A DNA stretch of 64,000 bases from Streptomyces europaeiscabiei (GTDB lineage: Bacteria > Actinomycetota > Actinomycetes > Streptomycetales > Streptomycetaceae): positions 2,170,001 through 2,234,000 of the forward strand of contig NZ_CP107841.1 in NCBI RefSeq assembly GCF_036346855.1, written 5' to 3'. Positions 50,689 through 59,167 of the stretch are shown in pieces. A program made the position numbers and the translations under genes. The number at the start of each line of letters is the position of its first letter. Position 1 is the stretch's first letter. The notes under the pieces were generated by a model, which searched no databases, was not told the DNA's origin, and saw only the letters and a list, made by a program, of their open reading frames with translations.

Positions 50689-50746
50689 TTACGTACAGCG
50701 TACGTAGTGCGCTATGGTCGACCCATGACTACTACGTACGCTGTAC
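50689..50746. promoter_or_regulatory. promoter and paired operators of the DrrAB-like exporter
   Basis: GTACAGCGTACGTAGT (50693-50708) and its exact inverted copy ACTACGTACGCTGTAC (50731-50746). A -35 TTACGT (50689-50694) and -10 TATGGT (50713-50718), 18 bp apart, would start the RNA at about 50725, the A of the ATG. The second operator copy is inside codons 3-8 of the gene. Confidence 0.7.
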
Positions 50747-51693
50747 TTAGTGAGGGTCTGGAGAAGAGTTTCGGGGACGTCCACGCCGTGCGCGGCCTCG
50801 ATCTGGCCGTGGCGGAGGGCACGGTGGTCGGGATGCTAGGCCCGAACGGGGCGGGCAAGACGACGGCCGTACGGCTGCTGGCCACGCTGCTGCGGCCGGA
50901 CGCGGGCTCCGCGCGGATCGCGGGCCACGACCTCGTACGGGAGCCGGGCGCGGTCCGGCGGGCGATCGGGGTGACCGGGCAGTACGCGTCGGTGGACGGC
51001 GACCTCACCGGGCGGCAGAACCTGCGGCTGTTCGCACGGCTGCACCGCGTCCGTGACACGGCGGCCCGTGCGGGCGAACTCCTCGACCGTTTCGGCCTGG
51101 CCGAGGCCGCCGACCGGCCGGCGTCCACGTACTCGGGCGGTATGCGCCGCCGCCTCGACCTGGCGGCGAGCCTGATCCGGCACCCGGCGGTGCTCTTCCT
51201 CGACGAGCCCACCACCGGGCTGGACCCGGTCAGCCGCAATCAGATCTGGGACGCCGTGCGCGCCCTGAAGGCGGAGGGGACGACCGTGCTGCTGACCACG
51301 CAGTATCTGGAGGAGGCCGATCAACTCGCCGACCGGATCGTGCTGATGGACCGGGGACGGATCGCGCACAGCGGCTCGCCGCCCCAGCTCAAGGCGCTCA
51401 TCGGCTCGTATGCGGAGGTTGTCGTCGCCCACGCGGAGGCGATGACCGGGGCGGCGGGCGTCCTCGACCAACTCACCGGCGCGGAACCCTCGTTCGACCA
51501 CGACCGGCACGCCGTGGGCGCGGTCTCGCTCGACCCGACGCTCACACTCCCCCGACTCGTCCGTGAACTCGACGCGGCGGGCGTGCCGTTGCTCGACGCG
51601 AGCCTGCGCCCGCCGACCCTCGACGACGTGTTCCTCCGCCTCACCGAGGGCACCGTCGCCGACCGGACCGACCTCAAGGAGCGTGCGGCATGA
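50725..51693 (+). CDS. ABC transporter ATPase, DrrA-like
   Basis: 322 residues. ABC motifs: Walker A GPNGAGKTT (about residues 40-48), Q-loop GQYASVDGDLTG, signature TYSGGMRRRLDL, Walker B VLFLDEPTTGLDP, switch His in LLTTQYLEEADQ, and a C-terminal accessory domain as in daunorubicin-resistance ATPases. ATG 50725 has no RBS but coincides with a predicted transcription start, so the mRNA is probably leaderless; GTG 50707 would be the alternative. Its stop overlaps the permease start (ATGA at 51690). Confidence 0.92.
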   Translation: MTTTYAVLSEGLEKSFGDVHAVRGLDLAVAEGTVVGMLGPNGAGKTTAVRLLATLLRPDAGSARIAGHDLVREPGAVRRAIGVTGQYASVDGDLTGRQNLRLFARLHRVRDTAARAGELLDRFGLAEAADRPASTYSGGMRRRLDLAASLIRHPAVLFLDEPTTGLDPVSRNQIWDAVRALKAEGTTVLLTTQYLEEADQLADRIVLMDRGRIAHSGSPPQLKALIGSYAEVVVAHAEAMTGAAGVLDQLTGAEPSFDHDRHAVGAVSLDPTLTLPRLVRELDAAGVPLLDASLRPPTLDDVFLRLTEGTVADRTDLKERAA

Positions 51694-52472
51694 GCGCGTT
51701 GGCGTACGACGGCACGGCGATGCTGGGCCGGCAGCTGCGGCGGGTCCGCAACAACCCGGGGCTGCTGATCCTCACCCAGACGATGCCCATCTCGATGCTG
51801 CTGTTCTTCGGGTACGTCTTCGGCAGCGCCCTCGCGGTGCCGGGCGAGGAGTACCGGCGGTTCCTGGTGCCCGGTCTGCTGGTGGCGACCGCTGCCGGCG
51901 GGATCATGACCGGCATGTTCCAGGCCGCGGGGGACACACACCGGGGCGTGATGGACCGCTTCCGCACCCTGCCGATGAGCCGAGCGGCGGTCCCCCTGGG
52001 GCAGGCGCTGGCGGACGTGCTCGTCACGGCCGCCGGGACGGTGCCGTTCCTGCTGGTCGGGCTCGCGGTGGGCTGGCGGATCGAGGGGGGCGCGCTCGCG
52101 GCGGCCGGTGCGTTCGGGCTGTTGCTGCTGTTCCGGTTCGCGGCCGTGTGGATCGGCATCTTCCTGGGCCTCCTGACCCGCAACGAGGAGGCGGCCGGCC
52201 AGCTGGGCGGCGCGACCTTCCTGCTGCCGCTGCTGTCCAACGCGTACATCCCGGCCGAGGGGCTGCCCGGCTGGCTGCGCACGGTCGCCGAGTGGAACCC
52301 GATCAGCGCGGTCGCCACGGCCCTGCGCGACCTCTTCGGGAACGCGCCCGTGCCCGAGGGAGCCGCCTGGCCGGTCGCCCATCCCGTCGCAGGATCGCTG
52401 CTCTGGTGCGCCGTCCTGCTCGCGGTGTTCGTGCCGCTCGCGGTCCGCACGTACGCCGCCGGGCACAGGTGA
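51690..52472 (+). CDS. ABC transporter permease, DrrB-like
   Basis: 260 residues with six membrane helices and the ABC-2 export domain, including FRTLPMSRAAVPLGQALADVL, the loop that contacts the ATPase, and FLLPLLSNAYIPAEGLPGWLRTVAEWNPISAV. Works with the preceding ATPase as a drug-type exporter. ATG 51690 overlaps the ATPase stop by 4 bp. Confidence 0.92.
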   Translation: MSALAYDGTAMLGRQLRRVRNNPGLLILTQTMPISMLLFFGYVFGSALAVPGEEYRRFLVPGLLVATAAGGIMTGMFQAAGDTHRGVMDRFRTLPMSRAAVPLGQALADVLVTAAGTVPFLLVGLAVGWRIEGGALAAAGAFGLLLLFRFAAVWIGIFLGLLTRNEEAAGQLGGATFLLPLLSNAYIPAEGLPGWLRTVAEWNPISAVATALRDLFGNAPVPEGAAWPVAHPVAGSLLWCAVLLAVFVPLAVRTYAAGHR

Positions 52473-52578
52473 CCTCCGGTCCGCCCGGGGGACGGGCCGG
52501 ACCTCGGTCGAGCCGGGGCGGGAGGCCGGGCATGTGACGCCCGGCACGCCCTGGTGACAACGGCGCTCCGGCGGGGAC

Positions 52579-53802
52579 ATGATCCACGGCATGCGTCCAC
52601 TCCCCCGCACCGGCGATCCCCTGCCCCTCGACGGCATCACCGTCGTCGCCGTCGAGCAGGCCGTCGCGGCGCCCTTCGCCACCCGGCAGCTCGCCGACCT
52701 CGGCGCACGGGTGATCAAGGTCGAGCGGGTGGACGGCGGTGACTTCGCCCGCGGGTACGACGCCGCCGCCCGGGGTCTGGCCTCGCACTTCGTGTGGTGC
52801 AACCGGGGCAAGGAGTCCCTGGCGCTGGATCTGAAGGACTCGCGCGCCCTGGCCGTCGTACGGCGCCTGGTGGCGGACGCGGACGTGTTCGTGCAGAACC
52901 TCGCGCACGGCGCGGCGGCCCGGCTCGGTCTGGACGCCGCCACGCTGTGCGCCGCGCACCCCCGACTGATCGCCGTGGACATCTCGGGCTACGGGGCGTC
53001 GGGGCCGTACGCGGACAAGCGGGCCTACGACATGCTCGTGCAGTGCGAGGCCGGTCTGGTGTCGGTGACGGGAACCCCGGAGCAGCCGGTGAAGGCGGGC
53101 ATCCCGGCGGCGGACATCGCCGCCGGGATGTACGCGTTCTCGGGGGTGCTCGCGGCGCTCGTACGGCGGGGGACGACCGGGCGGGGCGGGCCGGTTGAGG
53201 TGTCGATGCTGGAGTCGCTGGCCGAGTGGATGGGGCATCCGCTGCACCACACGATGCACGGCGGAAGCGCGCCGGCGCGGACGGGGCTCGGGCACGCGGT
53301 GATCGCGCCGTACGACGCCTATCCGACGGCGGACGGCGGGCGGGTGCTGCTGTCGGTACAGAACGACCGGGAGTGGCGGCGGCTCGCCGAACAGGTGCTG
53401 GGGCGGCCGGAGTTGGCGGACGATCCGGCGTTCGCGACGAATCCCGCGCGGGTCGAGCGCCGAGAGCGTACGGACGAGCTGGTCGCAAAGGCGCTCGGGG
53501 TGCTGGACACCGACGAGGCGCTGGCGCGGCTGGAGGCGGCGGGGATCGCCTGCGCGCGGCTACGGGACGTCACGGAGGTGGCGGAGCATCCGCAGTTGGC
53601 GGCCCGGGACCGGTGGCGGGAAGTGGATTCACCGGTGGGGCCGCTCAGGTCGCTGCTGCCGCCCATCACGCTGCCGGGCGGGGACGAGGCGCGGATGGGT
53701 GCGGTGCCCGCGCTCGGGGAACACACCGGGTCGCTGCTCCGTGCCGCGGGGATGACGGACGAAGAGATCGCAGCGCTGCGCCGGGACGGTGTGGTCGCCT
53801 GA
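52579..53802 (+). CDS. CaiB/BaiF-family class III CoA transferase
   Basis: 407 residues. Signature DGITVVAVEQAVAAPFATRQLADLGARVIKVER, NRGKESLALDLKD, then the catalytic Asp region VDISGYGASGPYADKRAYDMLVQCEAGL, where Asp of AYDMLVQ is the acyl acceptor position. Family members move CoA between carboxylic acids in degradation pathways. ATG 52579; the ATG at 52591 is possible. It follows the ABC permease by 106 bp; the substrate is unknown. Confidence 0.9.
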   Translation: MIHGMRPLPRTGDPLPLDGITVVAVEQAVAAPFATRQLADLGARVIKVERVDGGDFARGYDAAARGLASHFVWCNRGKESLALDLKDSRALAVVRRLVADADVFVQNLAHGAAARLGLDAATLCAAHPRLIAVDISGYGASGPYADKRAYDMLVQCEAGLVSVTGTPEQPVKAGIPAADIAAGMYAFSGVLAALVRRGTTGRGGPVEVSMLESLAEWMGHPLHHTMHGGSAPARTGLGHAVIAPYDAYPTADGGRVLLSVQNDREWRRLAEQVLGRPELADDPAFATNPARVERRERTDELVAKALGVLDTDEALARLEAAGIACARLRDVTEVAEHPQLAARDRWREVDSPVGPLRSLLPPITLPGGDEARMGAVPALGEHTGSLLRAAGMTDEEIAALRRDGVVA

Positions 53803-53842
53803 ACGCGGGCCTCCTGCGGGAAAGCCCTTGATGCTGTGGTGT

Positions 53843-54109
53843 CTAGCGGCTGCCGAACAGCGAGCGACGCAGCCTCTTCAGGGGTGCGAACAGCGAGACC
53901 CTGCCGACACGCGTGTCCTTGCGACTGCTGCGCTCCTGCGGGGAACGTGACGTTATCTCACGCATCAGCGAGGTCGCGTCGGCCGCCTCACGCTGCGGAA
54001 CGGCGGGGCCGCTCAGCACCGAGAGATGGCGGTCGAGCCGCGAACTGGTCGCGCTGCTCCCGCACGTGATCGCAGGGACTCGCGCCCTGCGCACTGTTAT
54101 CTGTTCCAT
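53843..54109 (-). CDS. hypothetical small basic protein
   Basis: 88 residues from ATG 54109, preceded by GGGGAG 5 nt upstream. Very basic and Ser/Arg-rich (SSATSSRLDRHLSVLSG, ending FAPLKRLRRSLFGSR); no membrane segment. It resembles a small protein I have seen conserved in Streptomyces, but no function is known. It is convergent with the CoA transferase, 115 bp downstream of rskA on the same strand, so possibly part of the sigK unit. Confidence 0.6.
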   Translation of the reverse strand: MEQITVRRARVPAITCGSSATSSRLDRHLSVLSGPAVPQREAADATSLMREITSRSPQERSSRKDTRVGRVSLFAPLKRLRRSLFGSR

Positions 54110-54224
54110 GTCACTCCCCACCCGTACGAGTCCACCCGGCCCGGGCAGCGTAACCATATCGCCCCGTTGGAGCACTCGGGAATCACGGTCCCGGTATTCA
54201 TCTACCCCGTCCCGGCGTTGTTGA

Positions 54225-55037
54225 CTACTCTCCGAATCCGACCGATTCCAGGGCGAGTTGGACAACTGGCTGGCTGGTGGGTTGCGCTGATCCACCGTCG
54301 GGTTCGACGGTCACCGCGAGTGACGTCGCATCGGTGTTCATTCCACTGGTGACCAAGGGCGTGTCGCCGTCGAAGAGACCCAGGGAGCGTGGTTGCACGT
54401 CGGGGCGCATGAGCCAGAGCTGGTGCACCCGGTTCTTCGGGAGGTTCCCGAATCCGCTGAGGGTCACGATCGCGCTCCCCTCCTCGGCGGAAGCGATCAC
54501 TCCGATTCTGTGGCCCTCCGTGTCCCGGTCACTGCTGGCGCGGGCGTCCGGCGCGGCGAGAACGTGGGCGATCTCACTGGCCTGCGCGCGCTCGGCGGCC
54601 AGCTGGTCGCGGGTCCGGTCGGCCTGGACGGCGAAGAGGGACGCCACGACGAGTGAGGCGGCGGCCGTCGCGGTGGCCAGCGGGACGAACAAAGAGCGCA
54701 TCCGGGGCGCACGGGCGCGCGACCTCGGTGGCGGCTCGGCGCCCCACACATGCCGCGGCAGATGCTGCGGCGGCGCGGACCGGGCGCTCCGGGACCGGCT
54801 CTCCTGGGGTGTGTTGCGCACGGCGGCGAAGACCCTCTCGCGCATCTCCGCGGGTGCCGGGGCGGCCGTCGACCAGGCGAGGCGGACCGCGTCCTCGGAC
54901 AGGGCGCGCACCTCGGCCGGACAGCGGTCGCAGCCCGCCAGGTGCTTCTCGTAACGGCGCCGTTCGTCGGGCTCCAGGGCGTCGAGCGCGTAGGGAGCGG
55001 CGAGCGAGTGGAGGTCCTCGCGGCGGAACAGGCTCAT
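54225..55037 (-). CDS. rskA: anti-sigma factor of the RskA type
   Basis: 270 residues. N-terminal zinc-binding anti-sigma domain (His10, then H32-x3-C36-x2-C39 in KHLAGCDRC), a cytosolic linker, one membrane helix (about residues 114-136, LFVPLATATAAASLVVASLFAV), and a C-terminal extracytoplasmic RskA domain (TVTLSGFGNLPKNR, HQLWLM, EPDGGSAQPTSQPV). It would hold SigK at the membrane until regulated proteolysis. ATG 55037 with GGGGAGG. Its start overlaps the stop of a small ORF that itself overlaps sigK. Confidence 0.9.
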   Translation of the reverse strand: MSLFRREDLHSLAAPYALDALEPDERRRYEKHLAGCDRCPAEVRALSEDAVRLAWSTAAPAPAEMRERVFAAVRNTPQESRSRSARSAPPQHLPRHVWGAEPPPRSRARAPRMRSLFVPLATATAAASLVVASLFAVQADRTRDQLAAERAQASEIAHVLAAPDARASSDRDTEGHRIGVIASAEEGSAIVTLSGFGNLPKNRVHQLWLMRPDVQPRSLGLFDGDTPLVTSGMNTDATSLAVTVEPDGGSAQPTSQPVVQLALESVGFGE

Positions 55038-55123
55038 GCCGCGCCTCCCCTCGCCACGCACGCCCCGCGGGCCGCGCGACCGAACGGGACCCCGCGTTCC
55101 ACGAGGCCGATCAGGGCGCTCAT
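55034..55123 (-). CDS. 29-residue small ORF coupled between sigK and rskA
   Basis: Begins MSALIGLVERG and ends ARGGAA. The ATG shares ATGA with the sigK stop (55120-55123), and its TGA shares ATGA with the rskA start (55034-55037). A strong RBS, GGGAGGAG, lies 5-6 nt before the ATG inside the sigK end. 25 of 29 third positions are G or C. No hydrophobic helix; one Cys. It could be a microprotein acting on the sigma/anti-sigma pair, or simply a translational bridge that keeps ribosomes moving from sigK to rskA. Confidence 0.5.
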   Translation of the reverse strand: MSALIGLVERGVPFGRAARGACVARGGAA

Positions 55124-55662
55124 ACGACTCCTCCCAGGCATTCGCGCAGCCGTGTGAGTCCGTCGCGCATACGGGTCTTGACCGTGCCGAGCGGCAGCGA
55201 GAGCCGCTCGGCCACTTCACGGTAGGTGTAGCCGTCGTAGTAGGCGAGGGTGACGGACTCGCGCTGGAGGGTGGTGAGCTTCTCCAGGCAGTGGCGCACC
55301 CACTGGCGTTCGAGTCCGGCCTCGACCTCCTCGGCGACCTGGTCGAAGGCGGGGTGGTGGTTGCGCCGTCCCTCGCGCTGCTCGCGCTCGGTGGCGGCGC
55401 GGGCGCTGCGCACCCGGTCCACCGCACGCCGGTGCGCGAGGGTGAGTATCCAGGACAGGGCGCTGCCGCGGACGGGGTCGAACCGGCCCGCGGAGCGCCA
55501 GAGTTCGAGCAGCACTTCCTGAGCCACCTCCTCCGACTGCGCGGGATCGCGCACGACCCGGCGGACCAGCCCGAACACCGGGCCGGACACCAGTGCGTAC
55601 AGCTCCTCGAACGCCCGTTGGTCGCCTCCGGCCACCTGGACCAGAAGCTTGTCCGCCTCCAC
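55120..55662 (-). CDS. sigK: ECF-type RNA polymerase sigma factor SigK
   Basis: 180 residues. Sigma region 2 (ALVSGPVFGLVRRVVRDPAQSEEVAQEVLLELWRSAGRFDP, about residues 22-63) and region 4 (LTTLQRESVTLAYYDGYTYREVAERLSLPLGTVKTRMRDGLTRLRE, about 123-170). The pairing with an RskA-type anti-sigma factor and the SigK-like promoter motifs support the name. Start GTG 55662 gives VEADKLLVQVAGGDQ and follows GAGGGGGAGC; longer starts (55713, 55728) would place the predicted -10 box inside the gene. Confidence 0.9.
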   Translation of the reverse strand: MEADKLLVQVAGGDQRAFEELYALVSGPVFGLVRRVVRDPAQSEEVAQEVLLELWRSAGRFDPVRGSALSWILTLAHRRAVDRVRSARAATEREQREGRRNHHPAFDQVAEEVEAGLERQWVRHCLEKLTTLQRESVTLAYYDGYTYREVAERLSLPLGTVKTRMRDGLTRLRECLGGVV

Positions 55663-55711
55663 ACGCTCCCCCTCGCCTCCGGCCGAGCACGGCCATCCCC
55701 GCGCGTAGGGC

Positions 55712-55738
55712 ATTCGCAACGAACCCACCTCCGGATGG
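55712..55738 (-). promoter_or_regulatory. SigK-type promoter of sigK
   Basis: On the minus strand: -35 CCATCC (55738-55733), 15 bp, -10 GCGAAT (55717-55712). Transcription should start near 55705, 43 bp before the GTG. It closely fits the known mycobacterial SigK consensus CCATCC/CCGAAT and would make sigK autoregulated. Confidence 0.6.
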
Positions 55739-55862
55739 GGTTACGGATCAGGCTGCCCAAAACGCGGGTCACCGGTCGACCGATCCGAACATCGGATCAA
55801 CGAATCGTGCTCTCCGCTGAAACAACCTTTCAAACGCGCCGTAAGAACGTTTGGGATTCGAC

Positions 55863-55889
55863 CAATCCACCCTGCCGACCGCTCCGAAT
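55863..55889 (+). promoter_or_regulatory. SigK-type promoter of the DUF4331 gene
   Basis: -35 CAATCC (55863-55868), 15 bp, -10 CCGAAT (55884-55889). Transcription from about 55896 leaves a 32-nt leader. A second, more generic ECF-like pair, TGAAAC (55818-55823) and CGTAAG (55840-55845) 16 bp apart, lies upstream. Confidence 0.6.
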
Positions 55890-55927
55890 GGCGTTCGTCA
55901 GGCAAGTTGGCACAGAGGACGGACGTC

Positions 55928-57448
55928 ATGACACCTACTTCCAGGAGCGGCTCGGGACGCAGGAGCGTCGCGTCCCTCATCTGCGCTTCGCTGGCCGCCG
56001 GCGGACTCGCGGCCGCCGGCGTGACCGTGCTGGAGCCGGGGGCGGCCTCCGCCTCCAGCCACCGGGAGGCTCCCCTCATCTCGGGTGAGCCCCAGTTCGA
56101 CAACACCGATGTGTACGCGTTCGTCAGCCCGGACCACCCGGACACGACGACGGTCATCGCGAACTGGATCCCCTTCGAGGAGCCCGCGGGCGGACCGAAC
56201 TTCTTCACCTTCTCCGAGGACGCGCAGTACGACATCCGCGTCGACCAGGACGGCGACGCGCAGGAAGACCTGATCTTCCGGTACACGTTCAAGACGAAGA
56301 CGAAGAACGACAAGACCTTCCTGTACAACACGGGCGTCGTGGAGAGCCTCGACGACCCGGACCTGAACATCACGCAGACGTACGACATCGAGCTCATCAA
56401 GCTCAAGAACCGCCGCGCGGTCTCCAAGACGCGGCTCGCGGACGACGTGTGGGTGGCGCCGTCGAACGTCGGCAAGGCGTCGATGCCGAACTTCAAGAAG
56501 CTGCGCGACGAGGCGGTCTACAAGACGGCGAGCGGGGTGACGACGTACGCCGGCCAGGCCGACGACCCGTTCTTCCTGGACCTGCGCGTCTTCGACCTGC
56601 TGTACGGCGGCGACCTCTCCGAGGTCGGGCGGGACACGCTCAAGGGCTACAACGTCAACTCGATCGCTCTGCAGGTGCCGAGCGAGGCCCTCGTCCAGTC
56701 CAAGGACCAGCCGATCGTCGGCATCTGGTCGACGACCCAGCGCGCGGGCGCCGACGGCCAGTACCGCCAGGTCTCGCGTCTCGGCATGCCGCTGGTGAAC
56801 GAGGTCGTCAACCCCATCGGTGACAAGGACAAGTTCAACGCGTCCTCGCCGGCGGACGACGCCCAGTTCCTGAAGAACGTCACCGAGCCGGAGCTGCCCA
56901 AGCTCATCGAGGCGATCTACAAGATCCCGGCGCCCAAGGAGCCGCGCAACGACCTCGTCGACGTCTTCCTCAAGGGCGTCGAGGGCCTCAACCAGCCGCC
57001 GCACGTGACCCCGTCGGAGCAGCTGCGCCTCAACACCTCCATCGAGCCCACCAAGAAGCCGAAGCGGCTCGGTGTGCTGGACGGCGACAACCAGGGCTTC
57101 CCGAACGGACGCCGGCTCACCGACGACGTGATCGACATCGCGCTGCAGGTCGTCGAGGGCGAACTCGTCGACGCACCCAACGACCTGGGTGACGCGGTCA
57201 ACAAGAACGACAAGAAGTTCGGCAAGTCCTTCCCGTACGTCGGTCTGCCGACGGCCGGTTCGCGTGGCAAGACCGTCCAGGGCAACACCACGAACAGCGT
57301 ACGCAGCGCGATCGGCACCGGCGTCGAGAGCGGCACCGACGACACCACGCTGATCGCCGCCTCGGCCGGTGCCGGCGCTGCCGGTGTCCTGCTCATCGGC
57401 TCGGGTCTGCTGTGGTGGCGCCGTCGGAACGACCGCGCCTACTACTAG
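55928..57448 (+). CDS. DUF4331 exported, membrane-anchored protein
   Basis: 506 residues. Signal peptide (RRSVASLICASLAAGGLAAAGVTVL, about residues 11-36, then ASASSHREAPL). The DUF4331 domain follows (SSHREAPLISGEPQFDNTDVYAFVSPD, QTYDIELIKL, FFLDLRVFDLLYGG, GMPLVNEVVNP, GRRLTDDVIDIALQ). A C-terminal helix (LIAASAGAGAAGVLLIGSGLLWW) with RRRND follows, so the protein is anchored outside. The family function is unknown. The promoter is of the SigK type, making this the first predicted target of SigK. ATG 55928. Confidence 0.9.
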   Translation: MTPTSRSGSGRRSVASLICASLAAGGLAAAGVTVLEPGAASASSHREAPLISGEPQFDNTDVYAFVSPDHPDTTTVIANWIPFEEPAGGPNFFTFSEDAQYDIRVDQDGDAQEDLIFRYTFKTKTKNDKTFLYNTGVVESLDDPDLNITQTYDIELIKLKNRRAVSKTRLADDVWVAPSNVGKASMPNFKKLRDEAVYKTASGVTTYAGQADDPFFLDLRVFDLLYGGDLSEVGRDTLKGYNVNSIALQVPSEALVQSKDQPIVGIWSTTQRAGADGQYRQVSRLGMPLVNEVVNPIGDKDKFNASSPADDAQFLKNVTEPELPKLIEAIYKIPAPKEPRNDLVDVFLKGVEGLNQPPHVTPSEQLRLNTSIEPTKKPKRLGVLDGDNQGFPNGRRLTDDVIDIALQVVEGELVDAPNDLGDAVNKNDKKFGKSFPYVGLPTAGSRGKTVQGNTTNSVRSAIGTGVESGTDDTTLIAASAGAGAAGVLLIGSGLLWWRRRNDRAYY

Positions 57449-57456
57449 GCCGCCCC

Positions 57457-57485
57457 GACCGGGCCCTTCCCCATGGGGCCCGGTC
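57457..57485. terminator. hairpin after the DUF4331 gene
   Basis: GACCGGGCCC (57457-57466) and GGGCCCGGTC (57476-57485) pair perfectly with a 9-nt loop, just after the DUF4331 stop. It would attenuate rather than exclude transcription into the TPR gene. Confidence 0.6.
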
Positions 57486-57586
57486 ACCGAGACCGGCGCG
57501 GCCCGCTCGTATCCATCCCCCACGGCGCGGGCCGCGCCCCACCGTGTCACGACCACCGCACTCGGCAAGGATGTTGAGGAGAGGGC

Positions 57587-59167
57587 ATGTCCCCGCGTAC
57601 GAACGACAGCGCGTCGGAGGACGGGCGTCCGCGCCCCGGCGAGGGGACTGCCGAGGACGACCGGCGCGACGTCGCCGAGTCCCGCCCCGCGTCCGACGCC
57701 GAGCCCGGACACGACATCGCCGAGCCCGAGCCCGCATCCAAGACCGAACCCGGACACGACATCGCCGAGCCCGGCCCTGCGTCCAAGGCCGAGCCGGGCC
57801 CGGAGCCCGCTTCCGGGCCCGGCCGTCGGCCCGTGCCCGAACCCGCCCGGCGACACCTGCTGCGGCTCACCGCGTGCGCGGCCGCGCTGGCCGTCGCGTT
57901 CACCGGGTTCGCCGTGGCACTGGGGGCCAGGGACGACGACCGGACGGTGGCCACCTCGACCTCGGCGGGCGTCTCGGCCGCGCAGCTCGCCCATGGCGAC
58001 CTCGACACGGCGGTCGAGCTGCTCCAGACGCACCTCAAGGAACAGCCCAGGGACTTCGGCTCCTGGTCCACGCTCGGCCTCGCCTACGTCGAGCAGGCCC
58101 GCGTCAAGGGCGACTCCACCCGCTACCCGCAGGCCGAGAAGGCCCTGCGGCGTTCGCTGAAGCTGCGTCCGGAGAACGATCCGGCGCTCGCGGGCCTCGC
58201 CGCCCTCGCCGCCGCCCGCCACAAGTTCGGCGACGCGCTGCGGTACGCGGACCGCGCGCTCAAGGAGAACCCGTACAGCGAAAGGGCGTTGTGCAGCCGC
58301 GTCGACGCTCTGGTCGAACTCGGCCGCTACGACGACGCGTTGAAGGCGGTGAAGCTCGCCGACACCCGCCGCCCCGGCATCCCCGTGTTCACTCGGTACG
58401 CCTACGTGTACGAGCTGCGCGGCGACGTGAAGACCGCCCGGCGCGTCCTGGAGCAAGCCCTCCGCTCGGCGGCCACACGGGGCGACATCGCCTACGTGGC
58501 CACCCAGCTCGGCCAGCTCGCCTGGCGGCAGGGCGACTACAAGACCTCGCTCGACCACTACGCCCGCGCCCTCGGCGCCGACGACACCTATCTCCCCGCG
58601 CTGGAGGGCCGAGCCCGCGCCCAGGCCGCGAGCGGCGACAGCGCGGAGGCGATCCGCGGCCTGGAGCAGGTCGTGTCCGCCTATCCGCTGCCCGGACCGC
58701 TCGTCGTGCTCGGCGAGCTGTACGAGGCGAAGGGCGACAGGACCAAGGCGGGCGACCAGTACGCGCTGGTGAACGCCTACACCGCCATCGCCCGGTCCAA
58801 CGGCGTCAACGCCGACCTCGACACCGCGCTGGCCGCCGCCGACCACGGCGACGAGAAGGCCGCGCTGCGGGCCGCCGAGGCCGAATGGAAGCGCCGGGAA
58901 ACGGTCCACACGGCGGACGCCCTCGCCTGGGCGCTGCACGTCAACGGCCGCGACGACGAGGCCCTGCCGTACGCCCGCCGCGCCACCGCCACCGGCTACA
59001 AGGACGCGACGTTCCTGTACCACCGGGGCATGGTCGAGGCCGCGGCCGGCGACAAGAAGGAGGCCAGGGCCTCGCTGAAGGGGGCGCTCGGTCTCAACGC
59101 AGGTTTCTCGCCGCTCGGCGCGGCACAGGCCCGCAAGACCCTGAAGGCTCTGGAGACCGCCAAGTGA
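57587..59167 (+). CDS. membrane-anchored TPR protein
   Basis: 526 residues. A charged N-terminus with short repeats (EPGHDIAEP, PASKTEPG, residues 30-75), one membrane helix (about residues 88-112), then at least eight tetratricopeptide-like helical pairs (for example ALRRSLKLRPENDPAL, ALRYADRALKENPYSERAL, YKTSLDHYARALGADDTYLPAL). The TPR domain is extracytoplasmic by topology and should bind a partner protein, maybe DUF4331. GTGA overlap (59164-59167) couples it to the NicO gene. Confidence 0.87.
   Translation: MSPRTNDSASEDGRPRPGEGTAEDDRRDVAESRPASDAEPGHDIAEPEPASKTEPGHDIAEPGPASKAEPGPEPASGPGRRPVPEPARRHLLRLTACAAALAVAFTGFAVALGARDDDRTVATSTSAGVSAAQLAHGDLDTAVELLQTHLKEQPRDFGSWSTLGLAYVEQARVKGDSTRYPQAEKALRRSLKLRPENDPALAGLAALAAARHKFGDALRYADRALKENPYSERALCSRVDALVELGRYDDALKAVKLADTRRPGIPVFTRYAYVYELRGDVKTARRVLEQALRSAATRGDIAYVATQLGQLAWRQGDYKTSLDHYARALGADDTYLPALEGRARAQAASGDSAEAIRGLEQVVSAYPLPGPLVVLGELYEAKGDRTKAGDQYALVNAYTAIARSNGVNADLDTALAAADHGDEKAALRAAEAEWKRRETVHTADALAWALHVNGRDDEALPYARRATATGYKDATFLYHRGMVEAAAGDKKEARASLKGALGLNAGFSPLGAAQARKTLKALETAK

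Noticed and set aside
55663..55728. Longer sigK start at ATG 55728 or 55713
   Set aside because: The predicted -10 box (55712-55717) would lie inside the gene, and the extra residues do not match the sigma family; GTG 55662 has a strong RBS.
55898..59023. A 1041-codon open frame antisense to DUF4331 and the TPR gene
   Set aside because: Low-complexity Val/Arg/Leu translation, no RBS, and the opposite strand carries clear families.
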